62,511 nucleotides of DNA from an uncultured Oscillospiraceae bacterium (GTDB lineage: Bacteria; Bacillota; Clostridia; Oscillospirales; Oscillospiraceae). Position numbers and translations under genes: made by a program. Under the pieces are notes generated by a model that saw only the letters and a program-made list of their open reading frames with translations, did not search any database and was not told the origin of the DNA. Positions 43,237 to 51,254 of the stretch are shown here, piece by piece. Location: positions 1 to 62,511 of the forward strand of contig CANRIW010000008.1 of NCBI GenBank assembly GCA_947630785.1, written 5' to 3'. Position 1 is the first letter of the stretch. Each line of letters begins with the position of its first letter.

Positions 43237-44280
43237 ATGGAAAACTCCCATTCCGCGTCCTACGCCGCCGCCGGGGTGGACGTCACCGCCGGGTATGAGG
43301 CGGTGCGCCGTATCAAACCCATGGTGGAGTCCACCTACATCCCCGGCGTGATGGGCACCATCGGCGGCTTTGGCGGCCTGTTTGCCCCGGACTTCGCTGG
43401 CATGAAAAAGCCGGTGCTGGTCTCCGGCACCGACGGCGTGGGCACCAAGCAGCGCATCGCCCAGCTCATGGGCAAGAACGACACCGTGGGCATCGACTGC
43501 GTGGCCATGTGCGTCAACGACATCGTCTGCGGCGGGGCCGCCCCCCTGTTCTTCCTGGACTACATCGCCTGCGGCAAAAACGACCCCGCCCGCATCGCCG
43601 AGCTGGTGTCCGGCATCGCCGAGGGCTGCCGTCAGGCGGAGTGCGCCCTGGTGGGCGGTGAGACCGCCGAGCACCCCGGCACCATGGCCCCCGAGGACTA
43701 CGACCTGGCCGGCTTCTCCGTGGGTATCGTGGACGAGGAGAAGATCATCGACGGCTCCAGGCTGGCGGAGGGGGATACCCTCATCGGCCTTGCCTCCACC
43801 GGGGTCCACTCCAACGGGTTCTCCCTGGTGCGGAAGGTCTTTGACGTGGAGCACGCCGACCTGAACGCCCCCGTGGCCAAGCTGGGCGGAAAAAGTCTGG
43901 GCGAGGCCCTGCTGGCCCCCACCCGCATCTACGTGCGGGCCGTCAAGGCCATGCTGAAAGCCGGGGTGGACATCCACGCGGTGAGCCACATCACCGGCGG
44001 CGGGTTCTATGAGAACGTCCCCCGGATGATGAAGAACGGCCTCACCGCCCGCATCGACGTAAAATCCTTCCCCCGCCCCGCCATCTTCGACCTGATCCAG
44101 AGGGCCGGGGACATCCCCACCCGGGATATGTACAACACCTTCAACATGGGGATCGGCATGGTGCTGGCCGTGCCCGCGGCTCAGGCGGAGGCCGCCCTGG
44201 AAGCGGCCAGGTCCGCCGGCGACTCCCCCTATGTCATCGGCTCGGTGGTCCAGGGCGACGGGGGCGTGGAACTGGTATGA
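43237..44280 (+). CDS. purM: phosphoribosylformylglycinamidine cyclo-ligase
   Basis: 347 aa. It closes FGAM to AIR with ATP. Seen: SYAAAGVDVTAGYEAV (residues 8-23), LVSGTDGVGTKQRIAQ, GIDCVAMCVNDIVCGGAAPLFFLDY, CALVGGETAEHPG, GLASTGVHSNGFSLVRKV and HITGGGFYENVPRM. It overlaps purN by the ATGA tetranucleotide, so they are translationally coupled. Confidence 0.98.
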   Translation: MENSHSASYAAAGVDVTAGYEAVRRIKPMVESTYIPGVMGTIGGFGGLFAPDFAGMKKPVLVSGTDGVGTKQRIAQLMGKNDTVGIDCVAMCVNDIVCGGAAPLFFLDYIACGKNDPARIAELVSGIAEGCRQAECALVGGETAEHPGTMAPEDYDLAGFSVGIVDEEKIIDGSRLAEGDTLIGLASTGVHSNGFSLVRKVFDVEHADLNAPVAKLGGKSLGEALLAPTRIYVRAVKAMLKAGVDIHAVSHITGGGFYENVPRMMKNGLTARIDVKSFPRPAIFDLIQRAGDIPTRDMYNTFNMGIGMVLAVPAAQAEAALEAARSAGDSPYVIGSVVQGDGGVELV

Positions 44281-44903
44281 AAAAGATCGCCGTGCTGGTG
44301 TCCGGCGGGGGGACCAACCTCCAGGCCCTCATCGACGCCCAGGGCCGGGGGGAGATCGTAAACGGGGAGATCGCCGCCGTCATCGCGTCCAAACCGGGGG
44401 CATACGCCCTGGAGCGGGCCGCCAAAGCGGGCATCCCCGGCTATGTGATGGCCCGGAAGGAATATCCCGACAGCCGGGCCTACACCGTGGCCCTGCGGGA
44501 CAGGCTGAAGGAGCTGAACATCGACCTGGTGGTCCTCGCGGGCTTCATGATCATCCTGACTGAGGAATTGGTGGAGGCGTACCCCAACGCCATTTTGAAC
44601 GTCCACCCCGCCCTGATCCCCTCCTTCTGCGGGGAGGGCTTCTACGGGCTCCATGTCCACGAAAAGGCCCTGGAGTACGGGGTGAAGGTCTCCGGCGCCA
44701 CTGTCCACTTCGTCAGCGCGGAGTGCGACGGCGGGCCCATCGTGCTGCAAAAGTCCGTCCCCGTGGAGGAGGGCGACACCCCCGAAACGCTCCAGCGGCG
44801 CATCATGGAGCAGGCGGAGTGGAAGCTGCTGCCCAGGGCCGTGTCCCTGTTCTGCCAGGACAGGCTGCAAGTAGACGGACGAATCGTACACATCAAAGAT
44901 TGA
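44277..44903 (+). CDS. purN: phosphoribosylglycinamide formyltransferase
   Basis: 208 aa. It formylates GAR using 10-formyl-tetrahydrofolate. VLVSGGGTNLQALIDA (residues 6-21), ILNVHPALIPSFCGEGFYG (Asn and His of the catalytic N-x-H) and VHFVSAECDGGPIVLQ (catalytic Asp) are present. ATGA overlap with purM; purO starts 13 bases on. Confidence 0.98.
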   Translation: MKKIAVLVSGGGTNLQALIDAQGRGEIVNGEIAAVIASKPGAYALERAAKAGIPGYVMARKEYPDSRAYTVALRDRLKELNIDLVVLAGFMIILTEELVEAYPNAILNVHPALIPSFCGEGFYGLHVHEKALEYGVKVSGATVHFVSAECDGGPIVLQKSVPVEEGDTPETLQRRIMEQAEWKLLPRAVSLFCQDRLQVDGRIVHIKD

Positions 44904-44916
44904 GGAGGAATCTGAC

Positions 44917-45624
44917 ATGATCGACCTGAATCAATATCTGCGGGAAACCGCCTACCCCGGCCGGGGCATCGTACTGGGCCGGACAGCGGACGGCAAAAAG
45001 GCCGCCATCGCCTATTTCATCATGGGCCGCAGCGAGAACAGCCGCAATCGGGTGTTCGAGGCCACCGAGGACGGCATCCGCACCCGCGCCTGGGACGAGA
45101 GCAAGATGACCGACCCCTCCCTCATCATCTACCACCCGGTGCGGAACATGGGTCCCGTGATGACCGTCGTCACCAACGGCGACCAGACCGACACCATCCG
45201 GGACGCCATCCGGGAGGGCCACTGCTACCGCCACGCCCTGAACACCCGGACCTTCGAGCCCGACGGCCCCAACTGGACCCCACGCATCTCCGGCGTGGTC
45301 AAGCCCGACGGCTCCTACAATCTGTCCATCCTGAAATCCCTGGACGGCGACCCCTCCTGCTGCTGCCGGTACTTCTTTGAGTACGACAAGCCCGTCCCCG
45401 GCGTGGGGCATTTCATCTCCACCTACCAGGGGGACGGCAATCCCCTGCCCTCCTTTGAGGGAGAGCCCAAGCGGGTGGCCATCATCGCCTCCACCGCGAA
45501 GGAGTGGGCCGATCAGCTGTGGGCCAGCCTGAACGAGGACAACAAGGTCTCTCTGTTCGTGGAGTTCATCGACCTGGAGAGCAAGACCCGGGACACCGTG
45601 ATCCTCAACAAGCACCAAAAATGA
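44917..45624 (+). CDS. purO: archaeal-type IMP cyclohydrolase
   Basis: 235 aa, IMP cyclohydrolase family PF07826 (PurO). GRGIVLGRTADGKKAAIAYF, FIMGRSENSRNRVFE, LIIYHPVRNMG and ALNTRTFEPDGPNWTPRIS are characteristic. It performs the last step, FAICAR to IMP, in place of the N-terminal domain of PurH. GAGGAGG precedes ATG 44917. Stop overlaps the next start (ATGA). With the downstream AICAR transformylase it reconstitutes the PurH function as two proteins. Confidence 0.93.
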   Translation: MIDLNQYLRETAYPGRGIVLGRTADGKKAAIAYFIMGRSENSRNRVFEATEDGIRTRAWDESKMTDPSLIIYHPVRNMGPVMTVVTNGDQTDTIRDAIREGHCYRHALNTRTFEPDGPNWTPRISGVVKPDGSYNLSILKSLDGDPSCCCRYFFEYDKPVPGVGHFISTYQGDGNPLPSFEGEPKRVAIIASTAKEWADQLWASLNEDNKVSLFVEFIDLESKTRDTVILNKHQK

Positions 45625-46553
45625 TCTCGCCCGACCTTCTGTTCTTCTTTGACGGAAAGCCCGTATCCCTGGCCCTGTACCTGGTCTTTCAGGAGAAGGT
45701 GCTGGCCGCCTGGCCCGACGCAACAGTAAGAATACAAAAATCTCAAATCTCCTTTTACAACCGTCACCTGTTCGCCCGCGCATCCTTTCTGCCTGTAGGG
45801 CGTGCCAAAGACCGCCCCAAAGAGTGGCTCACAATTACCTTCGGACTGGACCGCCGGGTGGACTCCCCCCGGATCGGCGCGGCCGTTGAACCCTGCCCCA
45901 ACCGTTGGACACACCATGTACTCATCGCCGCCCAGGAGGAGCTTGGCGATGAGCTGATGGGCTGGATACAGGAGGCATATGCGTTTGCCGCTTCCAAGCG
46001 GCCCGGAAAGCGAGGGTCACATATGGAGGAATTGAGGTTGGTCATACCCACCGCGGAATACGCGGACGCCATCATGGAGTTCCGCCGGGAGATGCTGGAC
46101 GCCGGCTCCTCCTTCGACGGATGCAACTGTCTGGACAGCTACGCCCGGGTGGAGGACTGGCTGGAGCACATTCAGGAGGCCCGTTCTGAGGAACTGATGG
46201 CCGCAAGACATAAGGTGGCTTCCGACCTGTGGCTGGCGGTGCGGAAGTCTGACGGCAGGATCGTCGGCATCATAGACTTCCGCCACAGCCTGGACCACCC
46301 GGTACTGGCCCAGTGGGGCGGACACATCGGCTACTGCGTCCGTCCCAGCGAACGCCGGAAGGGCTACGCCAAGGAAATGCTCCGTCTGGATTTGGAGCGC
46401 TGTAAGGTCTATGGCCTTGACAGAGTGATGGTCTGCTGTCACAAGGGCAATATCGGCAGCGAGAAGACTATCCTGGCCAACGGCGGGGTCTTTGAAAAAG
46501 AAGTGAAGGTGGACGGCGAGATCGTCCGCCGGTTCTGGATCGAACTCACATGA
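45621..46553 (+). CDS. DUF5655 - GNAT acetyltransferase fusion
   Basis: 310 aa. Residues 1-125 are a DUF5655-like domain (RIQKSQISFYNRHLFARASF, EWLTITFGLDRRVDSPRI, NRWTHHVLIAAQEELGDELM). From about 135 a GNAT N-acetyltransferase begins (EELRLVIPTAEYADAIMEF, SDLWLAVRKSDGRIVGIIDFRHSL, GGHIGYCVRPSERRKGYAKEMLRL acetyl-CoA loop, CCHKGNIGSEKTILANGGVFE). ATG 46023 could start a separate GNAT protein, but the frame is continuous and no stop separates them. ATGA-coupled to purO and to the ASCH gene. Its part in purine metabolism is unknown. Confidence 0.85.
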   Translation: MISPDLLFFFDGKPVSLALYLVFQEKVLAAWPDATVRIQKSQISFYNRHLFARASFLPVGRAKDRPKEWLTITFGLDRRVDSPRIGAAVEPCPNRWTHHVLIAAQEELGDELMGWIQEAYAFAASKRPGKRGSHMEELRLVIPTAEYADAIMEFRREMLDAGSSFDGCNCLDSYARVEDWLEHIQEARSEELMAARHKVASDLWLAVRKSDGRIVGIIDFRHSLDHPVLAQWGGHIGYCVRPSERRKGYAKEMLRLDLERCKVYGLDRVMVCCHKGNIGSEKTILANGGVFEKEVKVDGEIVRRFWIELT

Positions 46554-46984
46554 CCGGGCCGGAACTGTGGGCGGAATTTGCCGCCAAAACCGGCGTAAAT
46601 GGGGCGTACGACGGCTGGGTCTTCGGGGACGACCCGGACGGCCTGGCGGCGCTGGTCCGCGCCGGCGTCAAAACTGCCACCTCCTCCGCCTATCCCCTCT
46701 ATGGTCTGGAGGGGGAACCCCTGCCGGTATCGGGTGCGTACAGCGTCCTCCTGGACAGCCGGGAGGAGGCGGTGTGCGTCCTCCGCACCACGAAGGTGTA
46801 TGTGGTCCCCTTCCGGGCCGTCTCCCCGGACCACGCTCGGAAAGAGGGCGAGGGGGACCTGAGCCTGACCCACTGGCGGGCGGTCCACCGGGATTTTTTC
46901 ACCAAAGAGCTGGCGGAGGCCGGACTGGTCTTCGACGAGGACATGCCCGTGGTGTGCGAGGAATTTGAGGCCGTCTACCCCTGA
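46550..46984 (+). CDS. ASCH-domain protein
   Basis: 144 aa, ASCH fold (PUA-like): GWVFGDDPDGLAALVRAGVKTATSS, GEPLPVSGAYSVLLDSREEAVCVLRTTKVYVVPF, DLSLTHWRAVHRDFFTKELAEAG and CEEFEAVYP. ASCH proteins bind nucleic acids or hydrolyse modified nucleosides such as N4-acetylcytidine (YqfB). ATGA overlap with the DUF5655-GNAT gene. An RNA- or nucleoside-related role beside purine genes is reasonable but not shown. Confidence 0.9.
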   Translation: MTGPELWAEFAAKTGVNGAYDGWVFGDDPDGLAALVRAGVKTATSSAYPLYGLEGEPLPVSGAYSVLLDSREEAVCVLRTTKVYVVPFRAVSPDHARKEGEGDLSLTHWRAVHRDFFTKELAEAGLVFDEDMPVVCEEFEAVYP

Positions 46985-47026
46985 AGGAACGTGTTCTTTC
47001 TACATCATGATAAGGAAGTGCTGACT

Positions 47027-48202
47027 ATGACCGAACTGGAACTGAAGTACGGCTGCAACCCCAACCAGAAGCCGGCGGCCATCTACATGGACGGCGGCCG
47101 CGACCTGCCCCTGGAGGTGCTGAACGGCAAGCCGGGGTATATCAACTTCATGGACGCGCTGAATTCCTGGCAGCTGGTGAAGGCCCTGAAAAAGGCCACC
47201 GGCCTGCCCGCCGCCGCCTCCTTCAAGCACGTCTCCCCCGCCGGCGCCGCCCTGGGCCTGCCTTTGACCGATGTGGAAAAGCACATCTACTTCGTGGAAG
47301 ACCCGGAGCTCTCCCCCATCGCCTGCGCCTACATCCGGGCCCGGGGGGCCGACCGGCTCTGCTCCTATGGCGACTGGGCCGCTCTCAGCGACGTGTGCGA
47401 CGCCTCCACCGCCCGCTACCTGGCCCTGGAGGTGTCCGACGGCGTCATCGCCCCCGGCTACACTGACGAGGCCCTGGCCATCCTGAAGACCAAGCGCAAG
47501 GGCGGCTACAACGTGGTGAAGATCGACCCGAACTACGAGCCCGACCCCATCGAGCGCCGGAACATCTACGGCATCACCTTCCAGCAGGGCTACAACGCCT
47601 TTGATATCAACGAGGCGCTGCTGGAGAACATCGTCACCGAGAATAAGGAACTGCCCCAGGCCGCCAAGCACGACCTGCTGCTCTCCCTTATCACCCTGAA
47701 GTACACCCAGTCCAACTCGGTGTGCTATGTGAAGGACGGCATGACCATCGGCGTAGGGGCCGGCCAGCAGAGCCGCATCCACTGCACCCGCCTCGCCGGC
47801 AACAAGGCGGACAACTGGTGGCTCCGTCAGCACCCCAAGACCCTGGGCCTGCAATTCGTGGACGGCATCCGCCGGCCCGACCGGGACAACGCCATCGACG
47901 TGTACCTGTCCGACGAGTGGGAGGACGTGCTGGCCGACGGCGTGTGGCAGAACACCTTTAAGGTGCGGCCCGAGCCCTTGACCCCCGCCGAGAAAAAGGA
48001 GTGGATCGGCAAGCTGTCCGGGGTGTCCGTGGGGTCCGACGCATTCTTCCCCTTCGGCGACAACGTGGAGCGGGCCCGCAAGTCCGGCTGCCAGTACATC
48101 GCCCAGCCCGGCGGCTCCATCCGGGACGACAACGTCATCAAAACCTGCAACAAGTACGGCATCGCGATGGCGTTCACCGGCATGAGATTGTTCCACCACT
48201 GA
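47027..48202 (+). CDS. stand-alone AICAR transformylase (PurH C-terminal type)
   Basis: 391 aa, equivalent to only the transformylase part of PurH; the MGS-like cyclohydrolase domain is absent. ELKYGCNPNQKPAAIYM, LNGKPGYINFMDALNSWQLV, AAASFKHVSPAGAALG (catalytic Lys-His), SDGVIAPGYTDEAL, TLKYTQSNSVCYVKDGMTIGVGAGQQSRIHC and SDAFFPFGDNVERARKSG-CQYIAQPGGSIRDD are intact. It converts AICAR to FAICAR with 10-formyl-tetrahydrofolate; PurO then closes the ring. AAGGAAGTG precedes ATG 47027. An interspersed repeat follows the stop. Confidence 0.95.
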   Translation: MTELELKYGCNPNQKPAAIYMDGGRDLPLEVLNGKPGYINFMDALNSWQLVKALKKATGLPAAASFKHVSPAGAALGLPLTDVEKHIYFVEDPELSPIACAYIRARGADRLCSYGDWAALSDVCDASTARYLALEVSDGVIAPGYTDEALAILKTKRKGGYNVVKIDPNYEPDPIERRNIYGITFQQGYNAFDINEALLENIVTENKELPQAAKHDLLLSLITLKYTQSNSVCYVKDGMTIGVGAGQQSRIHCTRLAGNKADNWWLRQHPKTLGLQFVDGIRRPDRDNAIDVYLSDEWEDVLADGVWQNTFKVRPEPLTPAEKKEWIGKLSGVSVGSDAFFPFGDNVERARKSGCQYIAQPGGSIRDDNVIKTCNKYGIAMAFTGMRLFHH

Positions 48203-48208
48203 GCGCAC

Positions 48209-48340
48209 AAAGCCTTCCCCACTCAGGGGGGAAGGTGCCCCCGAAGGGGGCGGATGAGGGGGAGACGTGCAGCGCTCCTCCTCCGCCCCCTCATCAGTCA
48301 GCCTCCGGCTGACAGCTTCCCCCCTGCGGGGGAAGCCTAT
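48209..48340. repeat. interspersed palindromic repeat of a second family, inside the purine operon
   Basis: About 130 bases between the AICAR transformylase gene and purD. Ends are inverted (AAGCCTTCCCC at the left, GGGGGAAGCC at the right). Internal hairpins are CTTCCCCACTCAGGGGGGAAG, GCCCCCGAAGGGGGC and GTCAGCCTCCGGCTGAC, and GGATGAGGGGG is inverted as CCCCCTCATC. It shares motifs with part of the enlarged repeat copy at 62241-62440. No coding potential. Confidence 0.85.
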
Positions 48341-48364
48341 CACTGAGGAAAGGTTGTGTTTACG

Positions 48365-49621
48365 ATGAAAATTCTCGTCGTGGGCTCCGGCGGGCGGGAG
48401 CACGCCATCTGCTGGAAGCTGGCTCAGTCCCCCAAGGTCACGGAGCTCTACTGCGCCCCCGGCAACGGCGGCATCGCCCAGGTCGCCACCTGCGTGGACG
48501 TGAAGGCCACCGACGTGGAGGGCATGGTACGCTGGGCGAAGGACAACGCCATGGACTTCGTGGTCGTCGCCCCGGACGACCCCCTGGCGCTGGGTATGGT
48601 GGACGCCCTGGAGGCGGCGGGCATCCCCGCCTTCGGGCCCCGGAAGAACGCCGCCATCGTGGAGGCCAGCAAGGCGTTCTCCAAGGAACTGATGAAAAAG
48701 TACCACATCCCCACCGCAAAGTATCAGACCTTTACAGAGCTGAACGCCGCGCTGAGATACATCGAGGAGCAAGGGGCCCCCATCGTTGTCAAGGCAGACG
48801 GCCTGGCCCTGGGCAAGGGGGTCACTGTGGCCGCCACCGAGGACGAGGCCAAGCTGGCCGCCGCTGAGGCCATGGGCGGCCGCAAGTTTGGGGACGCCGG
48901 GGCCACCCTGGTCATCGAGGAGTGCATGACCGGCCCGGAGGTCACCGTGCTGGCCTTCACTGACGGGGAATTCCTGGTGTGCATGCCCTCCAGCCAGGAC
49001 CACAAGCGGGCCTACACCGGCAACAAGGGGCCCAACACCGGCGGCATGGGGGCCATCGCCCCGGTGCCCGGCTTTACCAATGAGCTTCTTAAACAGTGCG
49101 TGGGGACCATCTTCCTGCCCACCATCGCCGCCATGAAGGCCGAGGGCCGTCCCTTCCAGGGGGTCCTCTACTTCGGCCTGATGCTCACCCCCGACGGCCC
49201 CAAGGTGGTGGAGTACAACGCCCGCTTTGGCGACCCGGAGTGTCAGGCGGTGCTGTCCCTGCTGGACAGCGACCTGCTGGACATCATGCTGGCCTGCCGG
49301 AACGGGACCCTGTGCAACGTGGACATCCGCTGGAAGGACGAGGCGGCCTGCTGCCTGGTGCTGGCCTCCGGCGGCTATCCTCTGGAATACAAGAAGGGCT
49401 ATCCCATCTCCGGGCTGGAGGAGGCGGGCAGGACCGCCACGGTGTTCCACGCGGGCACCAGACTGGAGAACGGCCAGTATCTCACCAACGGCGGCCGGGT
49501 GCTGGGCGTCACCGCCACCGCCCCCACGCTGGACGACGCCATCGAGGCGGCCTACGCCGCGGGGAGCCATATCTCCTTCCGGGATATGCACTTCCGCACC
49601 GACATCGGCCACGCGTTTTAA
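48365..49621 (+). CDS. purD: phosphoribosylamine-glycine ligase
   Basis: 418 aa, ATP-grasp enzyme that makes GAR. ILVVGSGGREHAICWKL (residues 3-19), FGPRKNAAIVEASKAFSKELM, APIVVKADGLALGKGVTVA, GNKGPNTGGMGAIAPVPGF and GLMLTPDGPKVVEYNARFGDPECQAVL are all present. ATG 48365 is preferred over GTG 48356 because AGGAAAGG sits 11 bases ahead. It ends the operon at a strong terminator; a repeat element separates it from the previous gene. Confidence 0.98.
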   Translation: MKILVVGSGGREHAICWKLAQSPKVTELYCAPGNGGIAQVATCVDVKATDVEGMVRWAKDNAMDFVVVAPDDPLALGMVDALEAAGIPAFGPRKNAAIVEASKAFSKELMKKYHIPTAKYQTFTELNAALRYIEEQGAPIVVKADGLALGKGVTVAATEDEAKLAAAEAMGGRKFGDAGATLVIEECMTGPEVTVLAFTDGEFLVCMPSSQDHKRAYTGNKGPNTGGMGAIAPVPGFTNELLKQCVGTIFLPTIAAMKAEGRPFQGVLYFGLMLTPDGPKVVEYNARFGDPECQAVLSLLDSDLLDIMLACRNGTLCNVDIRWKDEAACCLVLASGGYPLEYKKGYPISGLEEAGRTATVFHAGTRLENGQYLTNGGRVLGVTATAPTLDDAIEAAYAAGSHISFRDMHFRTDIGHAF

Positions 49622-49637
49622 GGCGTTTTAAGCGCAT

Positions 49638-49673
49638 AAAAGCACCGCTTTCCGTCTGGAAAGCGGTGCTTTT
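49638..49673. terminator. terminator of the purine operon
   Basis: 16-bp perfect stem AAAAGCACCGCTTTCC / GGAAAGCGGTGCTTTT with a GTCT loop, placed between purD and the convergent cls gene. Confidence 0.92.
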
Positions 49674-49678
49674 GCGTC

Positions 49679-51220
49679 TCACAGCAACGGGGCCACCACC
49701 CGAAGGACCGCCCACAGCGCCCGGTGATACCAGGGGACGCTCCTGCAATCCGCCAGGGTGACCATCAGGCTCCTGGTCTGGGTGTCCAGAAAATCCTCCC
49801 GGATGTCGGCCACCGATGGGGTATTATACAGCAGCACGCCGTTCTCAAAATGGAGGAACATACTGCGGTAGTCCAGATTCACCGTGCCCACGGTGGCGTA
49901 CTGGTCGTCCACCACGAAGTTCTTGGCGTGGATGAACCCCGGCTCATACTCGAAGATCTGCACCCCCGCCTCCAGCAGTTCCTGATAATGGGAGCGGGTC
50001 AGCTCGAATACCGTCTTTTTGTCCGGGATGTGAGGGGTGATGATACGCACATCCACCCCGCTTTTGGCGGCAGAGGTCAGCGCAGTAGTCAGCGAATAAT
50101 CGATGGCAAGATAGGGTGTGGTGATGTAGAGATACCTCTTGGCGCGGTAGATCAGGTTCAGGTAGACCGTCTGGCCCACCGCCTCGTTGTCCCAGGGGCA
50201 GTCCTGGTACGGCTGGACATAGCCCGCCGCGCCGCACCCTGCCGGGGAAGGACGGAAGGGAGTAAAATCCTCCTCCTGACTGTTGGTGAAGTCCCACATA
50301 GCCATAAAAGATACCGTCATGGACCACACCGCGTCCCCCTCCAGCCGGATGGCGGAGTCCTTCCAGTGGCCGAAGCGGGGCTTCACGTTGATGTATTCGT
50401 CCGCCATGTTGAGGCCGCCTGTGAAGGCCACCCTGCCGTCCACGATCAGATACTTCCGGTGGTCCCGGTTGTTCTGCCGCATGGACACCACCGGCACGAA
50501 CCGGTTGAAGGCCCGGCAGTGGATGCCCTCCGCCTCCAGTCGGGCGGCATAATCAGATGGCAGGGTGTTGATGGAGCCGATATCGTCGTAGATGACCCGG
50601 ACCTCCAGCCCCTGCTTCACCTTCTCCCGCAGCACCTCCAGCACCGAGTTCCACATCTGGCCCTCTTCGATGATGAAGTACTCGATAAACACATACCGCT
50701 CCGCGCCCCGAAGGGCGGCCAGGATATCCTCCATGCACAGGTCGCCCACGGGGTAGTACTTGGTCTGGGTGTTGCCGTACACCGGGCAGTGGGCGGTCTG
50801 CTCCAGGTAATGGGCCATACAGCCGGCGTCCTCCCCGGCCAGCAGGGCCAGCGAGGCGGAGCGGCCGCACTCGCCGCCCAGGCTGCGGCTGATCTTCTTC
50901 TCCATGGTCCGCAGCCGGCGCTGGTTGAACTTGGACAGCCGGTTGCCGCCCAGCAGCAGATAGGCCACCGATCCGAAGGGCATGAACACCAGGATGATGA
51001 TGATCCAGCCGATCTTGTAGCCGGGATTGCTCTTGCCGCCCACCACCCACAGCACCAGCACCGCCGACAGGGCAACCAAGATCCAGCCGTAGACGGGATT
51101 GATGGACCGCAGGAACACCGCCAGGGCGAAATACAGCACCAGTTGGAGGATAATGAGCACCGCCACGATGCCCAGGCGGTGGAACAGCACCTTTCCGATT
51201 CGATTCAGAACTCTGTACAT
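49679..51220 (-). CDS. cls: cardiolipin synthase
   Basis: 513 aa, phospholipase D superfamily. Two or three N-terminal membrane segments (about 15-90) precede two HKD motifs, HRKYLIVDGRVAFTGGLNMADEY and HAKNFVVDDQYATVGTVNLDYRSMF. It condenses two phosphatidylglycerol molecules to cardiolipin at the membrane. ATG 51220 has AAAGGAG five bases upstream; GTG 51226 lies within that site. It follows dnaE by 34 bases. Confidence 0.95.
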   Translation of the reverse strand: MYRVLNRIGKVLFHRLGIVAVLIILQLVLYFALAVFLRSINPVYGWILVALSAVLVLWVVGGKSNPGYKIGWIIIILVFMPFGSVAYLLLGGNRLSKFNQRRLRTMEKKISRSLGGECGRSASLALLAGEDAGCMAHYLEQTAHCPVYGNTQTKYYPVGDLCMEDILAALRGAERYVFIEYFIIEEGQMWNSVLEVLREKVKQGLEVRVIYDDIGSINTLPSDYAARLEAEGIHCRAFNRFVPVVSMRQNNRDHRKYLIVDGRVAFTGGLNMADEYINVKPRFGHWKDSAIRLEGDAVWSMTVSFMAMWDFTNSQEEDFTPFRPSPAGCGAAGYVQPYQDCPWDNEAVGQTVYLNLIYRAKRYLYITTPYLAIDYSLTTALTSAAKSGVDVRIITPHIPDKKTVFELTRSHYQELLEAGVQIFEYEPGFIHAKNFVVDDQYATVGTVNLDYRSMFLHFENGVLLYNTPSVADIREDFLDTQTRSLMVTLADCRSVPWYHRALWAVLRVVAPLL

Positions 51221-51254
51221 GGGCACTCCTTTTTCTCTCGCGCAGAGATGATCT

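Noticed and set aside
47000-49612. 870-codon minus-strand frame across the transformylase gene, repeat and purD
   Set aside because: It runs antisense through two certain genes and a noncoding repeat, which no real protein would do.
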